Source: Nocardia jiangxiensis NBRC 101359 (GTDB lineage: Bacteria > Actinomycetota > Actinomycetes > Mycobacteriales > Mycobacteriaceae). From it: 64,000 bases of DNA. Positions 25,895-34,490 of the stretch are shown here, piece by piece. The stretch's first letter is position 1, and every line of letters starts with the position of its first letter. A model generated the notes under the pieces. That model saw nothing but the letters and a program-made list of their open reading frames with translations, made no database searches and was not told where the DNA came from. The DNA lies in NCBI RefSeq assembly GCF_000308615.1, contig NZ_BAGB01000002.1:62001-126000 (forward strand). Reading direction: 5' to 3'. Made by a program: the position numbers and the translations under genes.

Positions 25895-26772
25895 CCGGAA
25901 AACCCCGACTGGCTTCTATAGCCACCCCCACACGGACATATACCCTCACCGACGCGGTAGCTGCTCAACGTCAGCTCACCAGTAGGGACATGCAGTTGCT
26001 GTCCCTACTGGCAGCCCATCACGTACTCACCAGCCCGCAGATCGCCGCGTTGCTGTTCGCGAGTGAGAACGTAGCCAGGAAAAGGCTTGCCAAGCTCACC
26101 ACGCGCGGCGTACTGGCCCGATTCCGTCACTGCCCCGGCCCCGGCTCGATCCCGTGGCGCTACACCCTCGGTCCGCTCGGCGCGATGATCGTTGCTGCCG
26201 ACCGCGACCGCCGAACAATTCCCACTCCATCCAAAACGCAGGAAAGGATGCTGCGCATATCCAGATCGCAGAATCTAGACCACCTCCTCGGAATCAACGA
26301 ATTCTTTTCCCGGCTCGGATTACACGCCCGAAATAACGACGAGTGCGTATTGCGGGAATGGTGGAATGAACCGAAAACCGCAGAATACTGCGCCGGTATC
26401 GTCCGGCCCGACTCATATGGAGAATGGGAGGAAAACGGTGTCGCGCTGGAATTCTTTCTCGAATTCGACAACGGTACCGAGAAAATAGACGACGTGACAG
26501 CCAAGCTCGAGCGCTACCGGGAATTGGCCCGCGCGGGCATGAACGTTCCGATTCTGTTCGTCTTCGCCCACCCGCGACGGCACACCCATTTCCACCGTCA
26601 GCTCGCCGCAGACGCGCATCTGTCGGCAGGGCTGAGCGTCGCCAGCGCCACCGCCATCGACATCACCGAACACGGTCCCGCCGGACCCGTCTGGCACCCG
26701 GCCACGCACTCCGTACCCCGCCGCCTCACCGACCTGGCCCAGCAACCAGCCGCCCGCCGCACCGCCGCCTGA
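25888..26772 (+). CDS. Replication-relaxation family protein
   Basis: A 294-residue protein of the Replic_Relax family (named from plasmid proteins; biochemical role unsettled). An N-terminal winged helix is visible (MQLLSLLAAHHVLTSPQIAA, VARKRLAKLTTRGVLARF), then a core with LGINEFFSRLGLHARNN, CAGIVRPDSYGEWEENGVAL and FFLEFDNGTEKIDDV, where the D and E residues could bind metal as in restriction-like nucleases. ATG 25888 overlaps the ATPase stop. In this element it may provide the origin-binding or nicking step; inference only. Confidence 0.78.
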   Translation: MVTGKPRLASIATPTRTYTLTDAVAAQRQLTSRDMQLLSLLAAHHVLTSPQIAALLFASENVARKRLAKLTTRGVLARFRHCPGPGSIPWRYTLGPLGAMIVAADRDRRTIPTPSKTQERMLRISRSQNLDHLLGINEFFSRLGLHARNNDECVLREWWNEPKTAEYCAGIVRPDSYGEWEENGVALEFFLEFDNGTEKIDDVTAKLERYRELARAGMNVPILFVFAHPRRHTHFHRQLAADAHLSAGLSVASATAIDITEHGPAGPVWHPATHSVPRRLTDLAQQPAARRTAA

Positions 26773-26783
26773 GAGGAACCCCG

Positions 26784-27038
26784 ATGTCCGAACACGAACC
26801 CGCCACCCCGGCCGACGCCACCCCGCACCGCCACCACCGTGAAGATTGGCTGACCACCGCCGAACTGGCCCATGAGTACAAGCTCACCGTCGGCACCCTG
26901 CGCTACTGGCGGCACATCGGCTACGGCCCCGCCTCCTTCGCCTTGGGCCGCAAGATCGTCTACCGCCGCACCGACGTCGAGGAATGGATCGCTGATCAGG
27001 AACAACGCACCCGACGCGGCGGCACCGCCGCCGCCTAG
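26784..27038 (+). CDS. xis: Excisionase / AlpA-type helix-turn-helix protein
   Basis: An 84-residue protein with a MerR/excisionase-type winged helix: WLTTAELAHEYKLTVGTLRY, WRHIGYGPASFALGRKIVYR, RTDVEEWI. Such proteins bend DNA and direct the integrase towards excision. It lies 11 bp after the relaxation gene and two genes before the integrase. The N-terminus is His-rich and probably disordered. Confidence 0.82.
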   Translation: MSEHEPATPADATPHRHHREDWLTTAELAHEYKLTVGTLRYWRHIGYGPASFALGRKIVYRRTDVEEWIADQEQRTRRGGTAAA

Positions 27039-27058
27039 CTAGTTCCTGCATAAGACAT

Positions 27059-27074
27059 ATATTTCCTGAAATAG
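27059..27074 (+). promoter_or_regulatory. Operator candidate before the XRE gene
   Basis: ATTTC-CT-GAAAT (27061-27072) is a small palindrome, and TTCCTGCATA/TTCCTGAAAT form a direct repeat, all within 50 bp of the XRE start. This AT-rich spot stands out and is a plausible promoter with self-control. Confidence 0.45.
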
Positions 27075-27090
27075 TTGTTAGGATGGGGCC

Positions 27091-27501
27091 GTGGAGCAAT
27101 CGAACGAACGGGACTGGACCCGCGCAGACTTCACGGCCCTGTCCTTCGACCAGCGGAAAGAGGTGGCCGAACAGATCACCGCCGAGCGGAAGGCTCGCAA
27201 CATCACTCAGGAAGACCTGGCCAGGCTTGCCGGGGTTCCCGTCCGCACGATCAGCAACGTCGAAAGCGGCAAGACCCCCCAAGCTGAAACCCTGCGCAAG
27301 CTCGCCGATGCGCTGGATTCCACCCCGCGCGGCAAGCCGAACGAGGCTAGCGCCATTCAGATGTTCACCGACGTGACGGCACCGATGTACCTGCAACTGT
27401 CCGAGCACGGTAGAGCAAAAGCGTTGCGCGACATCGTGTTGCTGCTCGGCGCGGCTCTCGAAGACGACCGGGAACCACAAGGCCCCGGGCAATCCCGATA
27501 A
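27091..27501 (+). CDS. XRE family transcriptional regulator of the element
   Basis: A 136-residue protein with one HTH_3 domain at about residues 28-85 (ITQEDLARLAGVPVRTISNV, ESGKTPQAETLRKLADALDS) and a short helical C-terminus. It starts at GTG 27091, just downstream of the AT-rich palindrome. Placed between xis and int, it most likely represses excision or integrase genes; this is inferred from position. Confidence 0.85.
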   Translation: MEQSNERDWTRADFTALSFDQRKEVAEQITAERKARNITQEDLARLAGVPVRTISNVESGKTPQAETLRKLADALDSTPRGKPNEASAIQMFTDVTAPMYLQLSEHGRAKALRDIVLLLGAALEDDREPQGPGQSR

Positions 27502-27589
27502 CGAAGCTGGCCCCCGCCGGTTGAACCCCGCTGCTCCAACAGCGGGCGACGGGAGCCAACACCACTACACCCTCCAAAGGAATAGAGGC

Positions 27590-29017
27590 ATGGCTCAGAA
27601 TAGACGCGGTCGTCCCGAACTCGATCCCGGCACTGTCCCCGAACCGAACCTGAAACCGCACCCGACGCAAGCGGGCGTGTGGACCGCTTCGGGGCGGCCC
27701 CGTGATTGGAATGGCAACTACAAGCGCATCACCCGCTCATCACCACCGGAGACCGACAGCCGGGGCCGGGCCAAGCCGGACCGGACCGGGGAACGCGCCC
27801 GCCGCGCCTTCATCGATGACGCACAGGAGTGGATCGATTCCTCGGTCACCCTCGCCAGCGCCCTGAACAAGCGTTCCACCCTGGTGCAGGCGTGGAAGGC
27901 GTACAAGGACGATCTACTCACGCGCGGGCGGCTCCCCGAAACGATCAACAACTACGAACCGATGATGCGCGACACCGTGAACCCGAAATACGGACAACGC
28001 GAAATCGGTCTGATCAACACCGCCGTGATCGAAGACATGCTCGGCCACGTCGCCCGCGAGCGCGGCGGCAGCGCCCCGCGCATCCTGAAGGAGAACATCC
28101 TGTCCGGGATGTTCCGGTTCTGCATCCGCGTCGGCGCGCTCCCGCCGGGGAACCCGGTCCGCGAAGCGTTGCTGCCGAAACCGGCCAACTTCCAGCGTCG
28201 CCGGGGCGGTGCCGCGTTCGTCGACTCCGCCACGGTCGGGCGCATCCTGCTCGACGTCTACACCTCCGAAACACCCTGCCCCACCCTGGACAAGCGCCAA
28301 GGCAAAGGGGCGTGGAAACAGCGCGTGCCCACGGTCGCGGAATACTGCGAGAGCGAGGATCTGGCCGATTGGGTGGTGTTCGTCGCCGCAACCGGATGGC
28401 GACTCGGCCAGACACTCGGCGTGTGCGAGTCCGACATCGATTTCGACACCGGAATCCTGACCCCACGTGGCGCGGTCCGCACCCGTGACGGCTCGGCTCA
28501 GGTGTGGACCGACTACACCGGACACGACGCCGAAGACCTGAATCAAGGCAAGTTCATCAGCAAGTCTGTCCAGCTCCCACAAGTGGTCCTGGACATGCTG
28601 GCCGCCCGGATAGACCGGTCCGAAGCAGTGCGCAAGGACATCCGCAAGCGCCGGTTGAAGGCAGGGCTGCCACCGCGCCCGGAGAAAGCGGACTGGCCCG
28701 AAGATTTGCTGTTCTTCGACCTGGACGACGGCGGGCCCCGCAACCTCAAGAGCATGGGCCGACGCTGGCGACGACTGGCCGCCGCACTCGACCTACCCGA
28801 CGCGGTCACACCCCACAGTTTGCGCAAACACCTGGGCACCGAAGGCATCTCGGCCGGACTCGACGTGACCAAGGTCGCCGACCAGTTGGGCAACACCTCC
28901 CGCGTGCTGCGCAACTCGTACGTGCGTCGGCACCAGCCACACGCCGACGTGACCGCACTCATCGCAGGCAAACTCGGCCCCGCACTCAACGAGGTAGCCC
29001 GCCGCCGCACCGGCTAG
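27590..29017 (+). CDS. int: Tyrosine site-specific integrase
   Basis: A 475-residue tyrosine recombinase. Core-binding domain at about 90-210; catalytic Arg in VAATGWRLGQTLG, the His-x-x-Arg box in TPHSLRKHLGTEG, and the nucleophile Tyr in LRNSYVRRH. The third-box His is replaced by Asn (LGNTS where LGHSS is usual). ATG 27590 follows AAAGGAATAGAGGC. It is the rightmost gene of the element, followed by a long palindrome. Confidence 0.92.
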   Translation: MAQNRRGRPELDPGTVPEPNLKPHPTQAGVWTASGRPRDWNGNYKRITRSSPPETDSRGRAKPDRTGERARRAFIDDAQEWIDSSVTLASALNKRSTLVQAWKAYKDDLLTRGRLPETINNYEPMMRDTVNPKYGQREIGLINTAVIEDMLGHVARERGGSAPRILKENILSGMFRFCIRVGALPPGNPVREALLPKPANFQRRRGGAAFVDSATVGRILLDVYTSETPCPTLDKRQGKGAWKQRVPTVAEYCESEDLADWVVFVAATGWRLGQTLGVCESDIDFDTGILTPRGAVRTRDGSAQVWTDYTGHDAEDLNQGKFISKSVQLPQVVLDMLAARIDRSEAVRKDIRKRRLKAGLPPRPEKADWPEDLLFFDLDDGGPRNLKSMGRRWRRLAAALDLPDAVTPHSLRKHLGTEGISAGLDVTKVADQLGNTSRVLRNSYVRRHQPHADVTALIAGKLGPALNEVARRRTG

Positions 29018-29039
29018 ACCGCGCATCGAACCGAAACAG

Positions 29040-29080
29040 CATTGAGGGGTGGCACCGCTAAGCGGTGCCACCCCTCAATG
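29040..29080. terminator. 41-bp perfect palindrome after int
   Basis: CATTGAGGGGTGGCACCGCT (29040-29059), one A, then its exact complement (29061-29080), starting 23 bp after the integrase stop and followed by TTTGTCT. It reads as a two-way terminator. From here to 29330 I see no gene. Confidence 0.8.
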
Positions 29081-29319
29081 TTTGTCTGCCGACCAATGAA
29101 ACCCGACACAGCCCACCAGCGGCCGACCGCGCCCGCGCCGCACCCCCACGTCTTCCCTGCGCCCCGTCCTGCTCGCTGGCCCCGGCCCGACAGGGACACA
29201 GCGTCATTCGGCACCGCCCAGCGCACACGTCGCCCGAATTCTTGACGAGTAGATAGCAATCGGACACAGATCACCCGGTACTGTCGGCACCATGACCAGC
29301 GGGGATGCCTTTAGAGAGC

Positions 29320-29332
29320 ACACCGGTAACTC
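29320..29332. other. Candidate right attachment core
   Basis: ACACCGGTAACTC matches ACACGGGTAACTC at 14063-14075 in 12 of 13 bases. It overlaps the stop codon of the GDT1 gene, a usual kind of place for an integration site. The match is short and one base is different, so this is tentative. Confidence 0.3.
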
Positions 29333-30101
29333 ACCGGGCACGCCCAGAAGCCTCCTCCGCATCCGACTGTCGGCCCGAAGCGTCGGTCTCCGCGCGCTCA
29401 ACGGCACGTCGAAGTCGCGGAGAGGCAGGGGAGTTGAGCACCAATAGGACGCCGCCTGCCACTGCGGGGGCCAGCAGGGCGATCGCGTATTCGCTCACCC
29501 GGCCCAGGTCCGGGGCGAAGGCCGAGAGCAGCGTGGCCGCGCCGATGTAGAGGAACAGCAGCCCCGAGCCGATGGCGATGGCGCGTTCGGGGACGTGCTT
29601 GCCGACCAGGATGCCCAGGGCGATGGCGCCACCGCCCGCGGCGACCATGCCCACGACCGAGCCGATCCACACCGCCACCCAGTTGTGGTTCGAGGCCAGG
29701 GCGATGATGGCGAACATGGTGCGGTCACCGAGTTCGGCCAGCAGGAATGCCGACAGCACCATGAAGAACACCCGCCACGGCGAGCGTGCGCCGGAATCCT
29801 TCTCGGCGATCTCGGTGTCCTCGTCCGCGTCGGTGTGGAATGTCTCACGCAGGGTCCACAGGCCGACCGCGAGCAGTACGACCGCGGTGATCACGGCGAT
29901 CACGTTGGTCGGCAGTGCCGCGCCCAGGAAATGTCCGACCCCGACGGCGATCAGGTTGACCGCGATGCTGGCGGCGGTGATCCCGGCGAGCACGACCCAC
30001 CACCGATAGCGCAGCGCGAAGGTCAGAGCCATCAGCTGCGATTTGTCGCCGAGTTCGGCGAGGAACAGCACGCCGAAACTCAGCAATATCGTGGCGATCA
30101 T
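29331..30101 (-). CDS. TMEM165/GDT1 (UPF0016) family manganese/calcium transporter
   Basis: A 256-residue membrane protein made of two UPF0016 repeats of three helices each. The signature E-x-G-D-K/R occurs twice: FLAELGDKSQLMALTF near residue 15 and LLAELGDRTMFAIIAL near 125. Family members exchange Mn2+ or Ca2+ for protons; the bacterial MneA-type proteins export manganese. A yybP-ykoY riboswitch in its leader supports manganese. Its 3' end touches the candidate attachment core. Confidence 0.9.
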   Translation of the reverse strand: MIATILLSFGVLFLAELGDKSQLMALTFALRYRWWVVLAGITAASIAVNLIAVGVGHFLGAALPTNVIAVITAVVLLAVGLWTLRETFHTDADEDTEIAEKDSGARSPWRVFFMVLSAFLLAELGDRTMFAIIALASNHNWVAVWIGSVVGMVAAGGGAIALGILVGKHVPERAIAIGSGLLFLYIGAATLLSAFAPDLGRVSEYAIALLAPAVAGGVLLVLNSPASPRLRRAVERAETDASGRQSDAEEASGRAR

Positions 30102-30188
30102 CTTCTACGCTCCCAGGTCTCCGGCCTGCCGGCCGCAGACGGGACGTCTCCGGCCGACAACGCACCCGAAATTTCGGTTGGTTGGTTA

Positions 30189-30314
30189 TCGGCCGAAGGT
30201 CTCGCCCACCGGGCGGGCGGATATCTGCTCAACCGCCGCGACGCCGGTTCACGTGGCCGGACCCGGAAGGATCAGTATGTCGACCACGCGATTGGGGGCT
30301 ACTCCCCTTCGCTG
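30189..30314 (-). promoter_or_regulatory. yybP-ykoY (Mn2+) riboswitch
   Basis: On the minus strand the leader of the GDT1 gene contains the two conserved internal loops of this class: GGGGAGTAGCCCCC (from 30307) and GGGCGAGACCTTCGGCC (ending near 30190), with GACATAC between them. These sense Mn2+ and normally turn on manganese exporters. The spacing to the ATG at 30101 leaves about 90 nt for the expression platform. Confidence 0.8.
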
Positions 30315-30492
30315 TGAGCAAGCCTATCCTAATCTGCCCCGGCTGCCAACCTCCTGTAATCGAAATCGCAATGCGCACAATAAGTTTGGCGATCCTCCCG
30401 GAAGGTTTCGGTCACCCTCACACTGTGTCGAACGGCGGCCTTCCCGGGGCGCGACGTGGTTACGCTCCGCTGCCGCCTCCGCGCCTGACCGG

Positions 30493-31020
30493 TCATGCCG
30501 CGATCAACATAGCCAGAACCGCGGTATCGGGATCGCTGATCGGATCCACGCCCACCCGGCTGACCATCGAGGTCACCGTGCCGTCGTACTCGGCCTCCAC
30601 CCAGGCCGCGCGATGTTGCAGCCCCAGGTGCGGCACCCCCGGCAGCAGTACGCAGCCCGAGGCCGCACCACTGCATTCGGGCAAGGACGGGCGGGTCTCC
30701 GAGGGCGGATGCAGCATCATCAGCGCGGGTGGCACGTGCCGGGCGAATCGGCCGGGCTCGAGCGCCTGCTCGCCCAGCACCGGGCCCTCGGCCAGTACCA
30801 AGCCCACCGTGCCGGGTTCGGGATCGTCGGGCAGATCTTCGCGGGCGCCGAACACCGTGGTCGTGGTGAGAATGCCCGGCAGCGTCGCGACTCGCACAGC
30901 CAGGGCCAATAGCTGCGCCCACTCCTTCGTGGTGTCCGGCCAGCGGCCTCCGATGAGAAATCCTCGCAGTGATCCGTGCGCCTGGAATGGCGTGACTCGA
31001 ACCGGATCGTTCGTGTGCAT
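30493..31020 (-). CDS. Conserved protein of unknown function next to sodA (Rv3847-like)
   Basis: A 175-residue protein (MHTNDPVRVTPFQAHGSLRG). Alternating strands and short helices, e.g. GTVGLVLAEGPVLGEQALEP and AWVEAEYDGTVTSMVSRVGV; no signal peptide, no membrane helix, no catalytic motif. Size and place beside sodA match M. tuberculosis Rv3847 (recalled). The ATG at 31020 follows GGAGGCCACG. Function unknown. Confidence 0.7.
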   Translation of the reverse strand: MHTNDPVRVTPFQAHGSLRGFLIGGRWPDTTKEWAQLLALAVRVATLPGILTTTTVFGAREDLPDDPEPGTVGLVLAEGPVLGEQALEPGRFARHVPPALMMLHPPSETRPSLPECSGAASGCVLLPGVPHLGLQHRAAWVEAEYDGTVTSMVSRVGVDPISDPDTAVLAMLIAA

Positions 31021-31165
31021 CGTGGCCTCCCGAGTCTGTCCGGGATGGCTGCCGGAATAGCGAGCCGTCCTGAAGTTGTGAGTACCCGAGAATGGACCGA
31101 ACAATGTCTGGCACACAAGTACCAGAGAGTGCTAAAGCGCAGGTAACAGCGTTGAAACATGAAAC

Positions 31166-31195
31166 GGGCCCGCGAACCGGATGGTTCGCGGGCCC
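31166..31195 (-). terminator. sodA terminator hairpin
   Basis: GGGCCCGCGAACC and GGTTCGCGGGCCC, a perfect 13-bp stem with a four-base loop, 37 bp past the sodA stop; on the minus strand GTTTCATGTTTC follows. Confidence 0.8.
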
Positions 31196-31231
31196 ATTTG
31201 CCGAGTGTGCGCCGCAGGGCGGCACCGGGTA

Positions 31232-31855
31232 TCAGCCGAAGACGAGACCCTTGGCCTGAGCGGTCGCCCGAGCGAAACGCTCCTGCACGTCGGCCCAGTT
31301 GACGACGTTCCAGAACGCCTTCACGTAGTCGGCCTTGACGTTCTTGTACTGCAGGTAGAACGCGTGCTCCCACATGTCGACCTGCAGCAGCGGGATCACG
31401 CCCAGCGGCACGTTGGCCTGCTGGTCGTACAGCTGGAAGGTCAGCAGCTTCTGGCCCAGCTGGTCGTAGCCCAGCACGGCCCAGCCCGAACCCTGCAGGC
31501 CGTTGGCCGCGGCGGTGAACTGCGCGCGGAACTTGTCGAACGAACCGAACTGGTCGTCGATGGCCGCGGCCAGGTCGCCGACCGGCTTGTCGCCGCCGTT
31601 CGGGGACAGGTTCTTCCACCAGATGGTGTGGTTGACGTGCCCACCCAGGTGGAAGGCCAGGTTCTTCTCGTTCAGGAAGATCGCGCCGTGGTCACCGGAC
31701 TCACGGGCCGCTTCCAGCTTCTCGAGTGCGGCGTTGGCGCCGGCGACATAAGCGGCGTGGTGCTTGGAATGGTGGAGTTCGTTGATCTGCCCGGAGATGT
31801 GCGGCTCCAGAGCCCCGTAGTCGTAATCCAGATCTGGCAGCGTGTACTCAGCCAC
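31232..31855 (-). CDS. sodA: Superoxide dismutase, Mn/Fe type
   Basis: A 207-residue Fe/Mn superoxide dismutase. Metal ligands are visible: His in [12 protein letters not shown], His in [13 protein letters not shown], and the Asp/His pair in [17 protein letters not shown]. It detoxifies superoxide; relatives in this group leave the cell without a signal peptide. The GTG at 31855 is the start. Closeness to a manganese-controlled transporter suggests shared manganese physiology. Confidence 0.96.
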   Translation of the reverse strand: MAEYTLPDLDYDYGALEPHISGQINELHHSKHHAAYVAGANAALEKLEAARESGDHGAIFLNEKNLAFHLGGHVNHTIWWKNLSPNGGDKPVGDLAAAIDDQFGSFDKFRAQFTAAANGLQGSGWAVLGYDQLGQKLLTFQLYDQQANVPLGVIPLLQVDMWEHAFYLQYKNVKADYVKAFWNVVNWADVQERFARATAQAKGLVFG

Positions 31856-32009
31856 AATGTCCCTTCCCTCGTATGTCAGGCCGTCTGCACCCGGACTTGC
31901 CGGGCGCACCCAACCATCATTCGTACACCCGCTCCTGTGCAACCGGCGGTCGTGCCCCCGGAATTCCTGATGAACGGAAGATTCCCGGTGATCGGAATCT
32001 TCTGCGGCG

Positions 32010-32621
32010 CTACATCGGCGGCGCGACGTCCGGCAGCATGGTGCGCGGATCGCACGCGTCGTGGGCCTTCCACCAGCGGGCGCCACCGGCGATGAACTCC
32101 GCGAGCGGGATCTCGCCGCCCTCGGCGGTCGCGATGGAGACGCCTTCGAACCAGATCCGCACATCCAGCTCGCGCGGATCGATACCTTCCTGCTGGGAGA
32201 ACTCCAGCAGATGGGTGCCCGGTTCGGCGCCGATCTTGGTGTCGAAGCTCAGCAGTTCGCGCCACAGCGCCCAGCCGCTGTCGTCGGCGTCGACGAAATC
32301 CCAGCCGTGCAGGGCGCCGCCGCCGAATCCGGCGATGGCCTCGCCGAGGGTGTCCAGAGTGAGCGGGAAGACCTGCGGTTCGGCATCGTCCCAGCGCTGC
32401 ATGCGTAGTGACGCAGCGACTCGGCTGACGCCGGTGAGTGTCAGGTACACCCGGCGATCCGAGGGCGGTGGCCCATCGGTGGGGAGGGTGAGCACTTCGA
32501 GTTCGAGTCGAACCCGCGCGGCCGCGGCGTCGGGCACGAGGCCCAGACAGGTGCCTTCGGCGAGTGCTGTGTTGAGTCCGGCCGTATCCAATCCGTCGAG
32601 TAACCCGCGGGTCGCGTCCAT
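32010..32621 (-). CDS. Conserved protein of unknown function
   Basis: A 203-residue soluble protein ([20 protein letters not shown]). Strand-rich centre with [14 protein letters not shown] and [20 protein letters not shown], then [20 protein letters not shown] and [20 protein letters not shown]. The last 30 residues are helical with WWKAHDACD. No family recognised; the even composition and core position argue for a real, stably kept gene. Confidence 0.65.
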   Translation of the reverse strand: MDATRGLLDGLDTAGLNTALAEGTCLGLVPDAAAARVRLELEVLTLPTDGPPPSDRRVYLTLTGVSRVAASLRMQRWDDAEPQVFPLTLDTLGEAIAGFGGGALHGWDFVDADDSGWALWRELLSFDTKIGAEPGTHLLEFSQQEGIDPRELDVRIWFEGVSIATAEGGEIPLAEFIAGGARWWKAHDACDPRTMLPDVAPPM

Positions 32622-32911
32622 GGACCCAGGCTACCGATAGCCGCAGACATGTCGGGGATTTCGGTTTGCCCTAGGTGTTGCCGGGATTTTTCGAAACCGA
32701 GGGAACCGAACGCCCCTGCGCGCCGTCCAAGTAGTTGTCGGGATCCCCCGCCGCAGTTCCGCCAGCCGGATCTGCAGCCCGCGGCGGACCCCGTAGAAGG
32801 TGGTGGGCGACCGCTCCGGCATGAGGAGGGGAGTTTCGGATCGGTCGCCCACATGCGCTTCTCGCTGGTCAGGGGGTTCGGATCGGATCGATCGCCGCGG
32901 CACTCTCGACC

Positions 32912-32960
32912 TGTGGATGAGGTTGTGGATATGTGGATAACTCGGCGCAAGTTATCCACA
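32912..32960. promoter_or_regulatory. Cluster of four DnaA boxes
   Basis: TGTGGATGA (32912), TGTGGATAT (32924), TGTGGATAA (32932) and, inverted, TTATCCACA (32952). The last two are perfect consensus boxes facing each other across 11 bp. They lie about 40 bp upstream of the rhodanese gene. No dnaA or dnaN gene is nearby, so this is not an obvious oriC. The remaining 32640-32910 stretch shows nothing else I can name. Confidence 0.7.
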
Positions 32961-32998
32961 CTCTCCACCGGTCCGGCCGCCGTGGCAGGATCGAAGAC

Positions 32999-33355
32999 GT
33001 GACGAGCCCCGAAATTCCATCGGTGCCGGTGGATGCCGTACCTGCCGAATTCGATGATGCCGGGACCACACCGGCCACACTGCTCGACGTCCGGGAGGAC
33101 GACGAGTGGCAGCTCGGGCACGCACCCGGCGCCGTACACATCCCGATGGCCGACATTCCCGCGCGCGCCGAGGAACTGGACTACGACCGGGAGATCTACG
33201 TCGTCTGCCGCCAGGGTGGGCGATCGCTGCAGGTCGTGCGCTATCTCACGCATATCGGTTTCGACGCGGTCAACATCTCCGGCGGCATGGTGGCCTGGCA
33301 GAAGGCCGGCCGCCCGCTCACCGCCGAGGGCGATCACGAGGCGAAGATCTATTGA
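32999..33355 (+). CDS. Rhodanese-like sulfurtransferase domain protein
   Basis: A 118-residue single rhodanese domain. The active loop CRQGGRS holds the catalytic cysteine; LLDVREDDEWQLGHAPGAVH and NISGGMVAWQKAGRPL are the usual strands. These move sulfane sulfur between acceptors. GTG 32999 is chosen for family length. It lies downstream of the DnaA-box cluster and 16 bp before the DUF4328 gene. Confidence 0.9.
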   Translation: MTSPEIPSVPVDAVPAEFDDAGTTPATLLDVREDDEWQLGHAPGAVHIPMADIPARAEELDYDREIYVVCRQGGRSLQVVRYLTHIGFDAVNISGGMVAWQKAGRPLTAEGDHEAKIY

Positions 33356-33371
33356 TGAGAGGGGGACCGGC

Positions 33372-34490
33372 ATGGCGGTGAGTACCGTCGTACAGCCCTG
33401 TGCCCGCTGCGGTGCACGATGGGCGGTGCAGGGCAGACCCATGCACTGGTGCCCGCGCTGCCGCGGTGTGCTGCTGTCCCCGGCTCCGGTCGACGCTCCG
33501 CCGCAGCGCCGCAACTACCGCTGGGTCGCCCGGCCGCCGGGGCGTCCCCGGTCGCGCGAGACTCGCCCGTCGTCCAGGACTTCCGCACCCGTTGCCACGC
33601 CCCGCTACACCGAGATCCCGCGCTGGGGTCTGCGCGACCGGCCGCGCCGGCCGATCTCCGCACCCCGTTCGCGGCTGGACCGGTGGACCGATCGGCTCAT
33701 CCGGCTGTTGACGACCACGGCGGTGCTGTTCGCGCTGTCCGCGGCCGCCGAGTTCGGGCGGTACCTGCTGCTGATGTGGAACCGGACGCGGTTGATCGAA
33801 CCGATCCTGGTCTACCTGTCCGACTGGTCGGTGCGGGTCTTCGCCGTGCTGGCCCTGGTGGTCGCGCTGATGACCGCGGTCGCGCTGGTGGGGTGGCTGA
33901 TCGAGGCCCGGCGTCGCGCCTACGCCGCTGACGGGCAGCGCGATCCGCGCGGCATGTGGGCGCTGCTGCTGGGTTGTGTGGTGCCCGTGGTGAATCTGCT
34001 GTGGCCCGGGGTGTTCCTGACCGAACTGGCCCGTCGGCACGATGATCCGCGCATGCTGCGGACGGTGCGGATCTGGTGGTCGGTCTGGGTGCTCAACGGT
34101 GTGATGGCCGTGGTCGCGCTGAGCTTCCGTACCGCGTCGACGTTGCAGGCCCAGGCCAACGGCGTGATCTTCACCGTCTACACCGATCTGGTGGCGACGG
34201 CGGTCGTGGTGCTGTCGCTGTGGGTGGTGCGCTCCTGCGAGGGGCTGGATCTGCGCGGTCGTCGCCGGTTGGCCAAGCGCTGGGTGCCCACCGGCGGTCC
34301 GGCCGTTCCGGTGATCGAACCGGTGCATCCGGCGGGCGCCGGATCCGACGACGCGGATTCCGCTGCGGCCGTGCCGGATCCGGCCGGTCCGGCGGCCCCG
34401 CTCGCAGCGGATGCCGAGGTCGTGCAGGATGTGCGTGCGGAGGCCGTGTCGGGTGCGGACTCCGAGCAGGAGGAGGTCATGGCGAAGTGA
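33372..34490 (+). CDS. DUF4328 membrane protein with N-terminal zinc ribbon
   Basis: A 372-residue protein. CARCGARW and CPRCRG near the N-terminus form a zinc ribbon; a basic, proline-rich linker follows to about 110; then six or so membrane helices of the DUF4328 type (VVPVVNLLWPGVFLTELARR is typical); and an acidic tail. Role unknown. Its stop overlaps the next gene start (GTGA). Place beside the phosphodiesterase gene matches Rv3843c/Rv3842c. Confidence 0.82.
   Translation: MAVSTVVQPCARCGARWAVQGRPMHWCPRCRGVLLSPAPVDAPPQRRNYRWVARPPGRPRSRETRPSSRTSAPVATPRYTEIPRWGLRDRPRRPISAPRSRLDRWTDRLIRLLTTTAVLFALSAAAEFGRYLLLMWNRTRLIEPILVYLSDWSVRVFAVLALVVALMTAVALVGWLIEARRRAYAADGQRDPRGMWALLLGCVVPVVNLLWPGVFLTELARRHDDPRMLRTVRIWWSVWVLNGVMAVVALSFRTASTLQAQANGVIFTVYTDLVATAVVVLSLWVVRSCEGLDLRGRRRLAKRWVPTGGPAVPVIEPVHPAGAGSDDADSAAAVPDPAGPAAPLAADAEVVQDVRAEAVSGADSEQEEVMAK

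Noticed and set aside
14032..29330. A tRNA gene as the integration target
   Set aside because: I looked at both borders and saw no cloverleaf-like sequence or T-loop motif.
32912..32960. The DnaA-box cluster as oriC
   Set aside because: Only four boxes, no AT-rich unwinding stretch and no dnaA/dnaN/rpmH neighbours.
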